A stretch of DNA of 64,000 nt from Coprinopsis marcescibilis. Its lineage: Eukaryota > Basidiomycota > Agaricomycetes > Agaricales > Psathyrellaceae. The stretch covers positions 149,675-213,674 of the forward strand of contig ML210164.1 of NCBI GenBank assembly GCA_004369085.1. Reading direction: 5' to 3'. A program made the translations under genes and the position numbers. Shown in pieces: positions 47,286-58,712 of this stretch. A model generated the notes under the pieces. It was not told the DNA's origin and searched no databases. It worked only from the letters and a program-made list of their open reading frames with translations. Within the stretch, counting starts at the first letter, position 1, and every line of letters begins with the position of its first letter.

Positions 47286-49260
47286 CTCCCCCAAACCCCG
47301 CAATAGCCACACCAACAGCCAAAGCAGCCCCAAACCACGCCACACGCGCATCACCCTGCGCACTCCTCGCACCTCCACTTTCCATATCCGCATTGACGGA
47401 TGAACCTGAGATTTTGCCAGCTCCAGCACCAGCATGAGGACCAGGAGGACCGGGAGGAGGACCGGGAGGGGGACCAGCACCTGGTTCTTGCCGTGCATTG
47501 TTGGTGCCTGCGGTAAAAGTGGTAGCAGAAGGAGCAGACCTAACAGGAGGCTTGATAGGCTCGGGCCACATAGCCGGCCCATCCTTACCCAGCAACTTCC
47601 ACCCATCCGCAATTCTACTAGCCCTAGCCCTAGACCCAGTCCTTCCCCCACCAAGTTTATAAACCCACTCGCTCACGCCAACCCCACGGCCCACCACAAC
47701 GCCGTCCGCGAACTCCCTCCACCGCGTCATCCACTCGTGGATATTCCCGGTTGCGATTTTGTCGATCTCGCGGTTGAATTGTGGGCTGTATTTGAATGGG
47801 TGGAGGCCGTGCCAGGGTGGGGAGGCGAGGAGCATGTGGGGGGATATTACGTTGGGGTGTATGATTTGGGATGCGAAGCAGGAGGGTGTGGGCACCTCGG
47901 AGTTGGGAGGTGTAGGAGGGGTACTAGGAGAGGGTTGTGTGATTCCTGGTCGTGGATCTGGAGGTCCGGGAATAATAACAACTTTGGTGTTAGTGTTGGC
48001 GTTGGCATTGGTGCTTCCGACGGTAGCGATAGCGCTACTGGTGGAAGGAAGAGCAGCGGAAGAAGGTTCGGCAATGATTTTTGAATCATGATCAGATGTA
48101 TTTTTCTTCTCCTCTTCTGCATCTCGCCCCTTATTCTCCTTGTTCGCTTTTCCCTTTCCCTTGCTCCCTGAACTCTCGCTCCCCAAAGACCCAGCTCCAA
48201 CAATGACAACCTTTGCCCTCGTTTCCGCATCCACAAACGGCGCCAACAGCACCCGGATCAAAGTCTGCACGAGCAACGGGGTATTGACGACGTAGGCTTT
48301 CCCCAGTCGTTCGGGGTAATGCCGCTGGAGCAGCTTGAGGAGTTCGCGTGCTTGGGCGAGGCCTTGATGGTTACTGCTGTTTTCAAAGTCGATTAGGACT
48401 GTTACTGTTCTGCTCGCGAAAAAAGGGGAGAAAGGTTAGCGAGCGTGCAACATTGAAGAAAGGGTTGAATTTCACTGAACAAGTACTCGAACGGAGTCAT
48501 GGGTAATGCTAATACTTACTCAACACCTGGTTCCATAATATCGATGCACCGCTCCAGCATCCAGAAGTATGTCTGGAGCTCATTTGGTGTGAGCCGATTC
48601 GCTTGTCGTCTTGTAGGATAGATGTAGTTCACAGGGCGGCCTTGCGCGTCGAACCCGAATGTGAACGTCCTGCCTGCGTACTACTTGATAGAAATCGTGA
48701 AGTCAGACATTACTGATACGTGCTTTTAACAGGTTGGAATAGGATGAACAATGAACAAGTAAAGGCAAGAGAGAAGGAGAGAGACGTACATCGACTTGAC
48801 GATCAGGGGTTAGATACCCGCCTCTGATGACACCCCAACGCCTCCTCCACCTGATCGTATCCTCCAGTCTCTCAATCGCAGCCGGCGCTTTCCAACCAGA
48901 GGCGCGAAGAAACCTGTAAGTGCCCGACGTCCGTCAGTCATCCAGCTCTTAAGTCTTTTCAACAATAAGGTTGAAAAGGAACAAACGCATGATGGGTACT
49001 AACCTCAACATACACTCCCGCGACAACCAAAACCTCTCCCCCTCCTTCAGTTCATCCACAAACGGCTCAATCTTCGTAGGCGGCAGATTGTAGTTCTGCC
49101 TCACAAAATGCGCCAGGAGCGTACCGTATGCAGCAGTTTGGACGCCTGTCAGTGGAGGGCTGGGATCATGCACATGGTAGCTTGGAAGCGGAGGGATTGG
49201 GAGGTTACGAACAACGTTGGGAGCCATGGGTGGACCTGCTTCTGATTCTGGAATGGACAT
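47104..49260 (-). CDS. Sec14-like CRAL-TRIO protein with glycine-rich C-terminus, copy 2
   Basis: Paralog of the gene at 4763. ATG 49260 gives MSIPESEAGPPMAPNVVRNL; GERFWLSRECMLR matches ERFWLSRHCLLR of copy 1. After introns come FLRASGWKAPAAIERLEDTI, RWRRRWGVIRGGYLTPDRQ, and FTFGFDAQGRPVNYIYPTRR. FWMLERCIDIMEPG, ELLKLLQRHYPERLGKAYVV and NTPLLVQTLIRVLLAPFVD follow. Unlike copy 1, the lipid-binding lobe is interrupted after RAKVVIV by a Ser/Lys/Pro-rich insert of about 100 residues before HMLLASPPWHGLHPFKYSPQ. The C-terminal tail has Pro-rich repeats (GPPPGPPPGPPGP), a hydrophobic stretch ARVAWFGAALAVGVAIAGF that may be a tail anchor, and a glycine run of about 65 residues to the stop at 47104. 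Lipid ligand unknown. Confidence 0.85.
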
Positions 49261-50129
49261 TACGATGAGTTGGGTGAGTGCGGTGAAGGGGGTGGATAGC
49301 CTAAGGAAGCTAGGTTGGTTGGAAGGTTGAAATAGGTAGGATCCGAGATAATCATCTCCTTCCTGTACAGCCGACTTTGCACATAGCTAGACTCAAAGTG
49401 ACTAGTATGTGATGTCGTTCCGCACGCCTTCAAGCTTTGCTGATCGTTATTCAATCCGGTCTAGCCTTGAATAGTTGATTCGCAATCATCTGTCGAACTG
49501 GAGCTTGAACCAATGCAGTGTTCGTCATTCGTAGCTCTGTACCACAAAGCCAAAGAGAGGGAAACCATGGTCGGGTATAGATTAGGCCAAGGCCACGCAG
49601 AGCCTGCACGCGCAAGATGGTCCCCACAACCCGACCCGCGGATGATTGAGAATGTCACGACGTGTGCATCCAACACGACTGGCCAGTGGCCAACTTTGAA
49701 ATCCTGTGAATGAATAAATATAAATAGATTCAAACCTGCTCGCCGTAAAGAAAGTTAATACCTGAGTCCAATATACATAGTCGAACATACCATCCCCATC
49801 CCTAGAGTAGAGGCCACCGGGAGGTTTCAAAGGAGAAAGTATCCATTGCGCACGGACCTCTGAACTCATTTGATCGCGACTTGAATTTGAAAGTTGATTA
49901 AGATTTCCCACCGTAGCTTTTGGTCTTAACCGTCATGTCGACGGTCAAAATTCACTCAGACATGCCTTCATATCCCAGGAGTGCCTAAACTATGCTCAGA
50001 TAGCAAGAAATCAAACTGCAATCTTAAACCTCAATGTTTGTCTGGTTATTACCTTCTGTCTAGGGCCGGTGCATCCACCCTCTCGGCTTCAGATTCAGAC
50101 AGGTACCACATTGTCTTTCGCTGTGAAGA
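49261..50129. other. Spacer between Sec14-like copy 2 and membrane-protein copy A
   Basis: Upstream region of the Sec14-like gene and 3' flank of the next gene, both on minus. Short frames without motifs; no gene supported. Confidence 0.5.
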
Positions 50130-51713
50130 CTACTGGCTACTGACAGATTCACTTTTTCTGACGTGGCTTCTATTAGTACTCTCACTACGCGCGACATCAG
50201 CCTCAACTTCGTCAACATAATTGACTTCCTCATTTCGGAGGAACCTCAAGGGACTACGAATGGCAGCATCCGTCTCGGAAGGAGTAGTGTCCCTCCGCAA
50301 TCCCACACGGACGTTGATGAGCATGCATGCTATACCGGCGACCGCAGGACACCCGTTAAATGCGAATTCGTGTAGGGATGACCCGATGAGGAAGCATACC
50401 AGCGCGAAGACGCACCAGGCCCTAATAGTATAACAGCACCATAGTCGGAGAGAAACATCAGTGAGTTTGACCGACATGAAGGTATGTTGGAGAGACGAGA
50501 TTAGACGTACGTCCAGAGTCCTGCGCTTTCGATGACGAGTGCGAGGAGATGCTGCCGGTAAGGTTGCAAGTTTGGCAATATTGGGAGTTAGCTACTAGCT
50601 AGTGTTCCATGGCTTAGAGAGCCATAACCTACCGATAATTTGGACTTGTCGATGAATATTGCTCGTGATCTTAGTCTTGAGATGTAGTAAATAAGTGCCG
50701 CTGCAGAGGTTGAGATGATTCATGCTCCGTCAGCCAACGCGGACTCAAGAGTGGTTAGTCGAGGAGAAACATTCACCAGTGCAGTATAAGTTCGTACTGT
50801 GGTAAAAAATAGAATAATAGCGTAGAGTCAGGGCAACTGAAAGGAGAAATTATAGAATGATGAAACATACAACATTGCTGAAGCACCTGTGGCCATAATC
50901 CAAGGCTTGACCCTCTCATCGCGTAAAGACAGACGATTCGAGACGGTCACCGCTCCCACAGCCGTAACCGCTAGATTACGAGGTGGCAGTTAGCTCTCAA
51001 CTCAGCGTAGAAGACCAGAAGACTCGGACGCGAGGTCTAATACTAATGATATGTTTACAGCATACCTGCGAAGACCAGGGAGCTGAACACCGGCGGAACA
51101 ACCACAATTCGACTCTGACTTGAGACAACCCAGAGTCTCCACACCTATAGAAATAACACCAACCAAGGCGGTCGGTCAAGAACGTTAGCTTGACGTCCAA
51201 ACTTCGAGTCGTGGGATGACTACTGTTCTCCTACATACCAACAACGCGTCTGTGACAATCCCAACACAAGCAATAATTCCTAGCTTTGCAAGGCGGAAAT
51301 CTGATAGCCCTACATCAATCTCCGTAGGTGATCGGCCTGCAGCGACGAGCGAAAAGAGCGCTGCGCTGCGTGCCATTGTGCATGCCCAGTACTGCACCAT
51401 GCGCGATATACGGTGTCCATCAGTAAGTTTACAATGTACAAAGGTTAGGTGAAGTTCACATGGACTTGGAAGGGATTTAAATGCTTACCGCAACAACGAG
51501 AACCAGTAGGACTACTGTTCCCAGAATCAAAGGCCAAGCTAACGCAGCCAATTGTAGACGTGGGTTCCTCTTGGTACTGTAACCGGGACGACCGAGGATC
51601 AGGCGAAGGGCGACGGATGCGAGAACCAAGAATATCCCGCAGAGGAGGCCTTCGAGGTATGAAGTTAGGATTACGACGAAAAGTCTTTCATTGTTCTCGT
51701 CGCGACTGGACAT
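50130..51713 (-). CDS. Fungal multi-spanning (about 7 TM) membrane protein, copy A
   Basis: Member of the same family as the genes at 1116 and 3054. ATG 51713 opens MSSRDENNERLFVVILTSYL, then EGLLCGIFLVLASVALRLIL. Exon 2 reads YWACTMARSAALFSLVAAGR and FRLAKLGIIACVGIVTDALL. Exon 3 has VWRLWVVSSQSRIVVVPPVF. The penultimate exons give ISRLRS-type sequence and the 'ALVIESAGLW' helix. The last exon reads FNGCPAVAGIACMLINVRVG with LRRD where other copies have LGRD. A polar tail ends SVSSQ at 50130. Seven hydrophobic segments are likely. Exon boundaries match the other copies. No enzymatic motif; the receptor-like topology is inference. Confidence 0.78.
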
Positions 51714-52557
51714 CTGGGGATAAGGGATATTAGAGAGAAGGAAGGGCTAGTGCAGTGGGTGGTAGTGGTGCTATGCAGGTGCGGGCCAAGAAACGTCAGC
51801 TTCAGTCCAAATCAGAGACTCTCTTTTTGAAGAATTGGCGGATTCGAACAAATCTTTCAGGTTCACGCATCAAGCTGCGATCACTTATATTATCATCATC
51901 ATTCACAAAGCACGACTGCGGCAGTTCTACCACAAGTTGACAGCCCTAATAATATATCATCATGTTCTCATCGCAATGAGATACTTACTACGTACTGATC
52001 TGACGGACAGATAAACAAACAGATATATAAATAGATAAAAGAGGAAGCACAGGCGCACGCCCATCTTACATCTCGAGGAACATGGACTTAGAAGCTCATT
52101 CGACCTACTCTAAGCACTACAGTACATTAAATCATAATAGAGATGCACTATGTAGTACAAACCGGACCAAACTCAAAATGCTCCGATGGGCGCTTAAACA
52201 TCACAGTAGCACGTAGCAATTTTTAAGTGAGTAGCATGAAATTAACCTTGGTATCTCTATATGTAGCTCTCCACGCAGCCTTAAATGCCTCCATATACTT
52301 GGTTTATGTATATAGTACAAGTCGAGTCACCCATAGTGAAACATTGAAGTAAGCCTTCTCCATATTCGGTGCCAGCGTACATATTCAGATTTAGACACCA
52401 CTAAATAGGTTTTTGTCGGCACTCAATGGCTCAAGGTTCAGATACTGCCTGTGAAAAACCAGTTATACACAGCACATACTAGTTCATTCAAGACTAGGGT
52501 AAGAATGGTGACTTAATGAACCACTCTTTGGATTTGAATTCGGAATGATGCACCAGA
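51714..52557. other. Spacer between membrane-protein copies A and B
   Basis: A/T-rich, with a short ATC/ATT repeat near 51890-51905. No gene supported. Confidence 0.5.
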
Positions 52558-54094
52558 TTATAGAACACGGCTAACGCTACTACCAATTACTACTGGCAGC
52601 TTTCCATCTCCAGACCCAGCCATTTCTCCAGGCACGGCTTCTACCTTCTCCCACTCGACATTGACACCAGCCTCAACACTAACATCCTCTTCTCGGAGGA
52701 ACCTTATTGGTCCACGAATGGAAATAGTTGAGGCTTGGGAAGGAGAAACATCCCTCCCCAGTCCCACACGGACGTTGATGAGTATGCATGCAATACCACC
52801 GATTGCAGGACACCCGCGGTATGTGAATTCCAGCAGGGATGACCCGGTGATGAAGCATATCAGCACGAAGCCGCTCCAGACCCTAATAAGTAGTAGGAAA
52901 ACGTTAGCATTGAGTTTTACCTTGAGAGGTGAGTAGAGTTGAACGTACGCCCATAATCCCGCGCTTTCGATGACGAGCGTGAGGAGGTTCTGTGGTAATA
53001 AGAAGTTGCAAGTTCGCATTGAGTCAGCTGCTATCGCCATGTTTAACTTGGTATGTGCTTACTGCAAATTTTGATTTGTCGCTGCACATGGTTCGTGATT
53101 GAATTCTTGAGATGTAATAGGTAAGCGCCCCTGTAGAGGTTGGAATGATGGATGGTTTACGCCTGTCAGTTAACGTGGATCGGAGTAGGTATGCAAGGGG
53201 AAAAATTACCAGTGCAGTATAGGTTCGTACTATAGGTGTTGAGTCAGAGAAAAGATCAACACAAGCTATAGGATGACAGGACATACAACGTCACTGAAGT
53301 GCCGATGGCTACAACCCAAGGCTTCATCCTCTCATCCCTTAATGAATACTTCGATAGTAGCAGACACATTCTAACCGAGAATGCTAGATTAACGATGTCA
53401 GTTAACCCTCACATGTACTAGAGCCTGACTAGAAGACTCGAACCTGAAAAAGCTAGCCAGCTGATGACCGGGGGAGCAACCGCAATTCGACTCTGACTCG
53501 ACACAATCCAAAGTCTCCACATCTAGTATTTTAATAAACATTCAACATCGACCGGTGTGGCCAAAACATTAGCAATACGTCCATTGAAAAGTGGTTACCG
53601 ATACTCTCACTGAGCCCGAACATGACGTACCAACAACCCGTCTGTGACAATCCCAACGCAAGCTAGCATCCCTAGATTTGCGAGCCGGAAACCTGATAGC
53701 CTTGCTTCGATTTCTGTAGACGGCAGACCTGCGGCAACCAGCGAGATGTTCTTTGCGGTGCGGGCCATAGTGCAGGCCCAGTGCTGCATAAGCGGTAACC
53801 GATAAGGGTTTTGCATTGTGGGATGAAAGGTAAGCCTAGGACCCGGGGAAAGGCATGGTCAGTACTTACCGCAACAATGAAAACTAGTAAAATTACACTC
53901 CCCACTACCAAAGGCCGAGGGAACGTAGATGTCCGTCGAGGGGGGTTTAACTCCCGTGCGGACCCGCCGGGGCGAACGAGGATCAAGTAAAGACCGACGG
54001 ATGCGAGAACTAAGAAGATACCGCAGAGGAGGCCTTCGACGGCTGAACTTATGAATGTGACAAAGAGCCCTTCGAAATTCTTCTCGTAAGACAT
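52558..54094 (-). CDS. Fungal multi-spanning (about 7 TM) membrane protein, copy B
   Basis: Same family and exon plan as copy A. ATG 54094 gives MSYEKNFEGLFVTFISSAVE, then GLLCGIFLVLASVGLYLILV. Exon 2 reads QHWACTMARTAKNISLVAAG and FRLANLGMLACVGIVTDGLL. Exon 3 is MWRLWIVSSQSRIAVAPPVI. A later exon has YYISRIQSRTMCSDKSKFAV, then TLVIESAGLW. The last exon reads GSSLLEFTYRGCPAIGGIAC and ILINVRVGLGRDVSPSQAST, with an acidic tail to 52558. It is the closest relative of the broken copy at 57063-58712 and serves as its intact reference. Function unknown. Confidence 0.8.
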
Positions 54095-54842
54095 GTGTAC
54101 TGACAGTGCCAGGATAATGAAGGAAAGAAACTTTTTCTGAGTGTTTAATCTTCACAAGTTAATATAGCATAGCGGCGTAGCCTACATCAAACTTCGAAGA
54201 TCCAGTGTACAAGAAGTACATGGTTGAAATTGCACGGGCAGCTGCCATCACAACTTTTTTAATCATCGATGTTTGATGGTGTGGTGCAAGTCCGGCGATA
54301 ACACTCGAGTACAAAACATTAATAAGTTCATTCCCAAGGCTAGGTGTAAGTAAGGTACAACGAGGGCCCTGAACCCTAGTATCTTGTAGACGATGCTGGA
54401 GAATTTGAGTCGTTGCGAGACCATGTCGTGGAAGGTTGACCAACCGGTCAATGCAAATGGAGAGGGAGATCTGGGGCAGTGTGGTATAAGTCGTTGAACA
54501 TGTGAACCATATGATCCGTACCAAACTGAAAAAGAAGTCGATTGATGTCTTCTGTAAGGTACTTACAGGGATTTGGCTCTGCACCGCCATGCTCCTCCGA
54601 GATTCTGTAAAGCACGGCTCGCCTGGCCGTTCACAGGAAGAAGCCGATCATTGCATTGTCAATTTGTGCTGCTTCCAAATGCGATGGACACAAGTCTTGA
54701 TCAACCAAGTCCAATTTTGACTATGCTGTCCCTTGAAGCTGATTCATCTGCGTAGTGAGTATAGATATTTGAACATCTCTGGGAGCCATTCAGGGCACCG
54801 CGTACAAATTCAGACACAGGCAATTCAGACCCAGACACAGAA
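54095..54842. other. Spacer between membrane-protein copies B and C
   Basis: A 143-codon minus-strand frame (54590-54159) is open but shows no motif or relation to the neighbouring family, so it is not called. Otherwise nothing seen. Confidence 0.45.
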
Positions 54843-56384
54843 CTATGTTCCACAAGTAAGATTAAGACAACTGGCTCCCGGCTTTCCGCCTCCTGGCCCA
54901 TCCATTTCTCCAGGCACGGATTCAACAAGCTCTGTGGCCTTCCTTCCACTGCACGCAATATTAACACCGGCATCGACATCCTCTTCTCGCGGGAACCTGA
55001 ATATCCTCAACGGAATACGAGTGGTAGAAGCCGTCTGGGTATCCCTTCCCAGTCCCACACGGACGTTGATGAGTATGCATGCGATACCAGCAACTGCAGG
55101 ACACCCGTGGAATGCAAATTCAACCAGGGGCGACCCAGAGAGGAAGGAGACCAGCATAAAAATGTACCAGGCCCTAATAATAATATAAAACAAAAACAGC
55201 GAACCAGAATAGCGGTGAGTTCGTTGACATGAATGATATTGACCACTGGCAACGTACGTCCAGAGTCCTGCGCTTTCGATGGTGAGTGCGAGGAGACGCT
55301 GATGGTCGGTTGCAAGTTCGAAATATCGATGTTATGAAGTCAGTTATTAGTGCAAGGCTAACGGCTTGTGGGCTCGGGAACTTTTAACTTACCGCCATTT
55401 TGGATTTATCGATACATACTGTTCGTGATTGAATTCTTGAGATGTAGTAGGCAAGCGTTACTAAATAGGTTGAGATAATGGTTCATATCCCGTTAGCCAA
55501 CGCAATTTCGAGTGGGTGTGCAAGGATAAATAATTACCAGTGCAGTACAAATTTGTACTATGGTAGGTCAGGGAAAGGACAGCAAACATTAAAGTAGCGG
55601 GACATACACCATTACTGAAGAACCTGAGGCTATAACCCAAGGCCTCACCATCTCATGGCGTAAAGGATATCTCGCGAGGAGCGGAGTCATCCCAATTGCA
55701 AGCCCTGGATTAACACGCAAAAGTCAGCACACAGATCTCAGAGTCCTAGTAGAGCACCCGCACACCAGAAGACTCGGGCACTCAGGCTGATAGTATATAG
55801 GTGGTAACATACCTGAAAAGACCAGCGAGCTGATTATCGGCGGAGCAATTGCAATTCGGCTCTGATTCGAGACAATCCAGAGTCTCCACATCTATTAAAC
55901 GTCAACCCTTAAATGAGGGGTCTAGTGCTCCCACATACCAACAGCCCGTCTGCAACGATCCCGACACAAGCCACAATCCCCAGCTTTGCGAGTCGAAAAT
56001 ACGCGACCCCAGATTCGATCTCTGTAGCCGACCGCCCTACGTCAACGAGAGAAAGGACCGTTGCGTTGCGGGCCATCGTGCATACCCAGTGCTACACGAG
56101 TGAAGAATCCATCGGTATACCAAAATAGAAAACATCGATGGGGATTCAGGAGAAGACATGCTTACCGCAACGATTAAGAGCAGTAAAAGCACGGTTCCCA
56201 GTACCAAAGGCCTAGAAAATGTGGACACTCGGCGTCGACGGGCGCTCTCCAGTGTGGACCCCCCACGCCGGATGAGGAACAAATACAGAGCGACGGATGC
56301 GAGCACGGAGAATATACCGCAGAGGAATCCTTCGAAGCCTGAAGTTAGAGAGACAATGGACAGTGATTCTTTACTCTCGTCCAT
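54843..56384 (-). CDS. Fungal multi-spanning (about 7 TM) membrane protein, copy C
   Basis: Same family. ATG 56384 opens MDESKESLSIVSLTSGFEGF and LCGIFSVLASVALYLFLIRR. Exon 2 includes HWVCTMARNATVLSLVDVGR and ESGVAYFRLAKLGIVACVGI. Exon 3 is MWRLWIVSNQSRIAIAPPII. The family block in the last exon reads FHGCPAVAGIACILINVRVG and LGRDTQTASTT, followed by FPREEDVDAGVNIA and a Gly/Glu-rich tail to 54843. The tail shares EEDVxxxAGVN and VPGEM with copy B, so B and C are close relatives. No function can be assigned. Confidence 0.78.
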
Positions 56385-57062
56385 GAGTAGGTTAGGTGAG
56401 CGAAGTATGTAGAAGGCAGGAAAAAGGAAAGGAAGGTTGTCTGAGAGTCACATACCGGTAACGCATCGCATATGCTCGTATTGGCCAACCGTCAACTTTG
56501 ACGATCACTCAGTGACACTCACATCATCATCATGATCCAGTTATCTTAGTACGTACCCCAGGCAAATGCTTCTACTAGTAGTAATACCTGAAAGCTCTCT
56601 CGCCCATGATATCGGGCGGAGCTCTCTCTCATAGGGTCTTTTTCTGTCAACCTCAGCGTCAATCCAGCGGCAGCGACTTTCTACAAACGAATTAAGACTC
56701 GCTGACATATATAGACTACTTTTATGTGAGGTCCGAGTACTCTTTGTGTTAATAGCCGACATAAAGCTATGATTGCTCGCACGATGAGGATCATCATCAT
56801 CATCATTATTCACAGTTCGAAGTTTGTTATTGCATATTGGATCCCTCCGCCCATAAAATATACAGGTTTGGAGCAATGTGGAAGGTTGAACGTTGAAGAC
56901 AGAATAGGCACGCATCGGCGCGGGTGATCGATCGAAGTAGCTTTGCTGTGCTCAGCCAAGACGGGTTCTCCACAGGCACTGTCGCAGCAATCCATGGCCC
57001 AGCTGCAATACCGTGGTGCGACCTCAATCACAATCTCAACGCCAACATGAATCAAGAGATTA
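56385..57062. other. Spacer with simple repeats upstream of copy C
   Basis: Contains ATC-type microsatellites (about 56523-56535 and 56790-56806). The 3' end of the broken copy at 57063 would be expected here, but its last exons are absent. No gene is supported. Confidence 0.5.
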
Positions 57063-58712
57063 CTAGTAGTAGTAGGAAGTGGGAACGAAGGTCGAGCCAG
57101 CTGCTATTTCTATTCCTACTGCTTTGCTGCTTTGGCTTGAAGAGAGCCTTGTACTTACTGCTAATTTGGATTTGCCGATGCATATTGACTGCGATTGTAT
57201 TCTTGAGATGTGGTAGGTAAGCACCACTGTAGAGGTTGAGATGATGATCATTGATGATTCAGAAATACTTACCAGGGCGGTATATGTTTGTGCTAAGCCA
57301 CATAGTGTCAGAGCAAAGATCTCTACAATCTAAATATAAGATGATTGGTCATACAACATCGCTGAAGCGCAAGCGCAAGCGGCTCCAATCCAAGGCTTCA
57401 TCGTCTCATCACTCAACGAATGTTCCGAGCGCAACAGACATGCTTTAATTATAAATACTAGATCGCCAGGCATCAGTTAGCGCTCACAGCACTACATGAT
57501 TTCAGAGATTGAACGAACAGATTCGAACCTGCAGCGCCTAGCAAACTGATGATCGGGGGAGCAACCGCAATCCGGCTCCGACTTGACACGATCCAAAGTC
57601 TCCACATCACATCTGTTTCGATAGACAATGGACAGGCAAGATTTCGTTAGTTGCGTCCGTTGGCGCAAGTCTTACAGCCCCACCTCTATCTTGGTGATTG
57701 ACAGGCTGGCAGCAATGAGCGAAAGGATCTTTGCGGTGTGCGCCATAGTGCACAACCAGTGCTGGCATCAGCGGTGACCATCAGTAAACGGCAGCAAATG
57801 GAACGGATCAGCGATAATGGTTGGTCACTCACCGCAACAATGAGAGCCAGTAGAGCTATAGTCCCGGTATCAAAGGACGGGGGAGCGCAGACGTTTGTTG
57901 CCGGGTGCTTAGCGCCCTTTTAGACCCGCCGGGGCGAGCGAGGATCAATCACTGCAGCGGACAGGTTGTTTGGGGGTCCCGAAAATGAATACAAAATCCA
58001 AAAATGAATTAAACATTTTTGAGACCTGATTTTGGGACGACTATAACACTAAATCTACACCTCGACAATATTGGTCATGAACTCCAAATATGAGTTGATA
58101 TTTGTCAAGCAAAGATCTCAAATATGGAGTGAATATTGGGTCTGAGCACATCCAACTAATATGTACCCTTATCTATTCTTCTTATCCTCCCAAGAATGCA
58201 ACATATGAGCAGCCCAAAAACAATAAGTTTGAGTGACATCCCTATATGTAACATTTATGACACTCGAAAACACTTCCTGACACGTTTTTGAGTGTAATAA
58301 ACATTACATATCGCAGAATCCTAATAGTTATTGTTTTGAAGCCACCATAACTCAGAATTATGACAATAGAAGAAGTGGTGCTAAATTAGAAATATACCCA
58401 AGATATTTTTAGACACAATAGTCATTGTTCTTGCATCCTTTTAGTCCCTTGTATATTCAACCAACACAATCAATCTGAGTTCCATTTGTTCAGATTAAAT
58501 AGCCAGAGTTATTGTAGTGCCAGAACCAGCCTTCATAAATGTTGAATTTGTTTTTGAATTCTCTAATCATTTTTGTGACCCCTAAATGGCCTGTCCATTG
58601 CAGTGAATTAGAGGCCCACAGATGCAAGAACCAGGAAGATGCCACAGAGGAGGCCTTCAATGCCAGAATTTATGAATGACACAAAGAGGATCTCATTGAT
58701 CTTGCAGGACAT
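57063..58712 (-). pseudogene. Broken copy (D) of the multi-spanning membrane protein family
   Basis: ATG 58712 opens MSCKINEILFVSFINSGIEG and LLCGIFLVLASVG, clearly exon 1 of the family, but the frame then meets a stop and a 656-bp insertion (57950-58605). After the insertion LILARPGGSKRAL resumes, and exon 1 then loses one base relative to copy B, shifting the frame. Exon 2 (HWLCTMAHTAKILSLIAASL) lacks its second half. Exon 3 is intact and close to copy B (MWRLWIVSSRSRIAVAPPII). A later exon piece reads TYHISRIQSQSICIGKSKLA. The exons for the ESAGLW helix and the GCPAIAG block are missing. Several independent lesions show it is not functional. It probably arose by tandem duplication of a B-like copy. 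Confidence 0.85.
57950..58605. mobile_element. Non-autonomous TIR DNA transposon of CACTA/CMC type, 656 bp
   Basis: The left end starts CACTGCAGCGGACAGG (57950) and the right end, read on the minus strand from 58605, starts CACTGCAATGGACAGG. Over 29 bp the two ends match at 23 positions. The flanks carry a direct repeat AAT (57947-57949 and 58606-58608). Removing the element plus one AAT gives sequence collinear with copy B. The 5'-CACTG ends and 3-bp duplication fit the CACTA (EnSpm/CMC) superfamily. It is A/T-rich with no transposase frame. Confidence 0.85.

Noticed and set aside
54159..54590. 143-codon minus-strand frame between membrane-protein copies B and C
   Set aside because: It does not resemble the family on either side and has no signature or splice-linked continuation.
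52700..57600. GTTCGAA/ACTCGAACCT motifs resembling tRNA B-boxes
   Set aside because: They recur at the same intron position of the membrane-protein paralogs, with no A-box or cloverleaf pairing around them.
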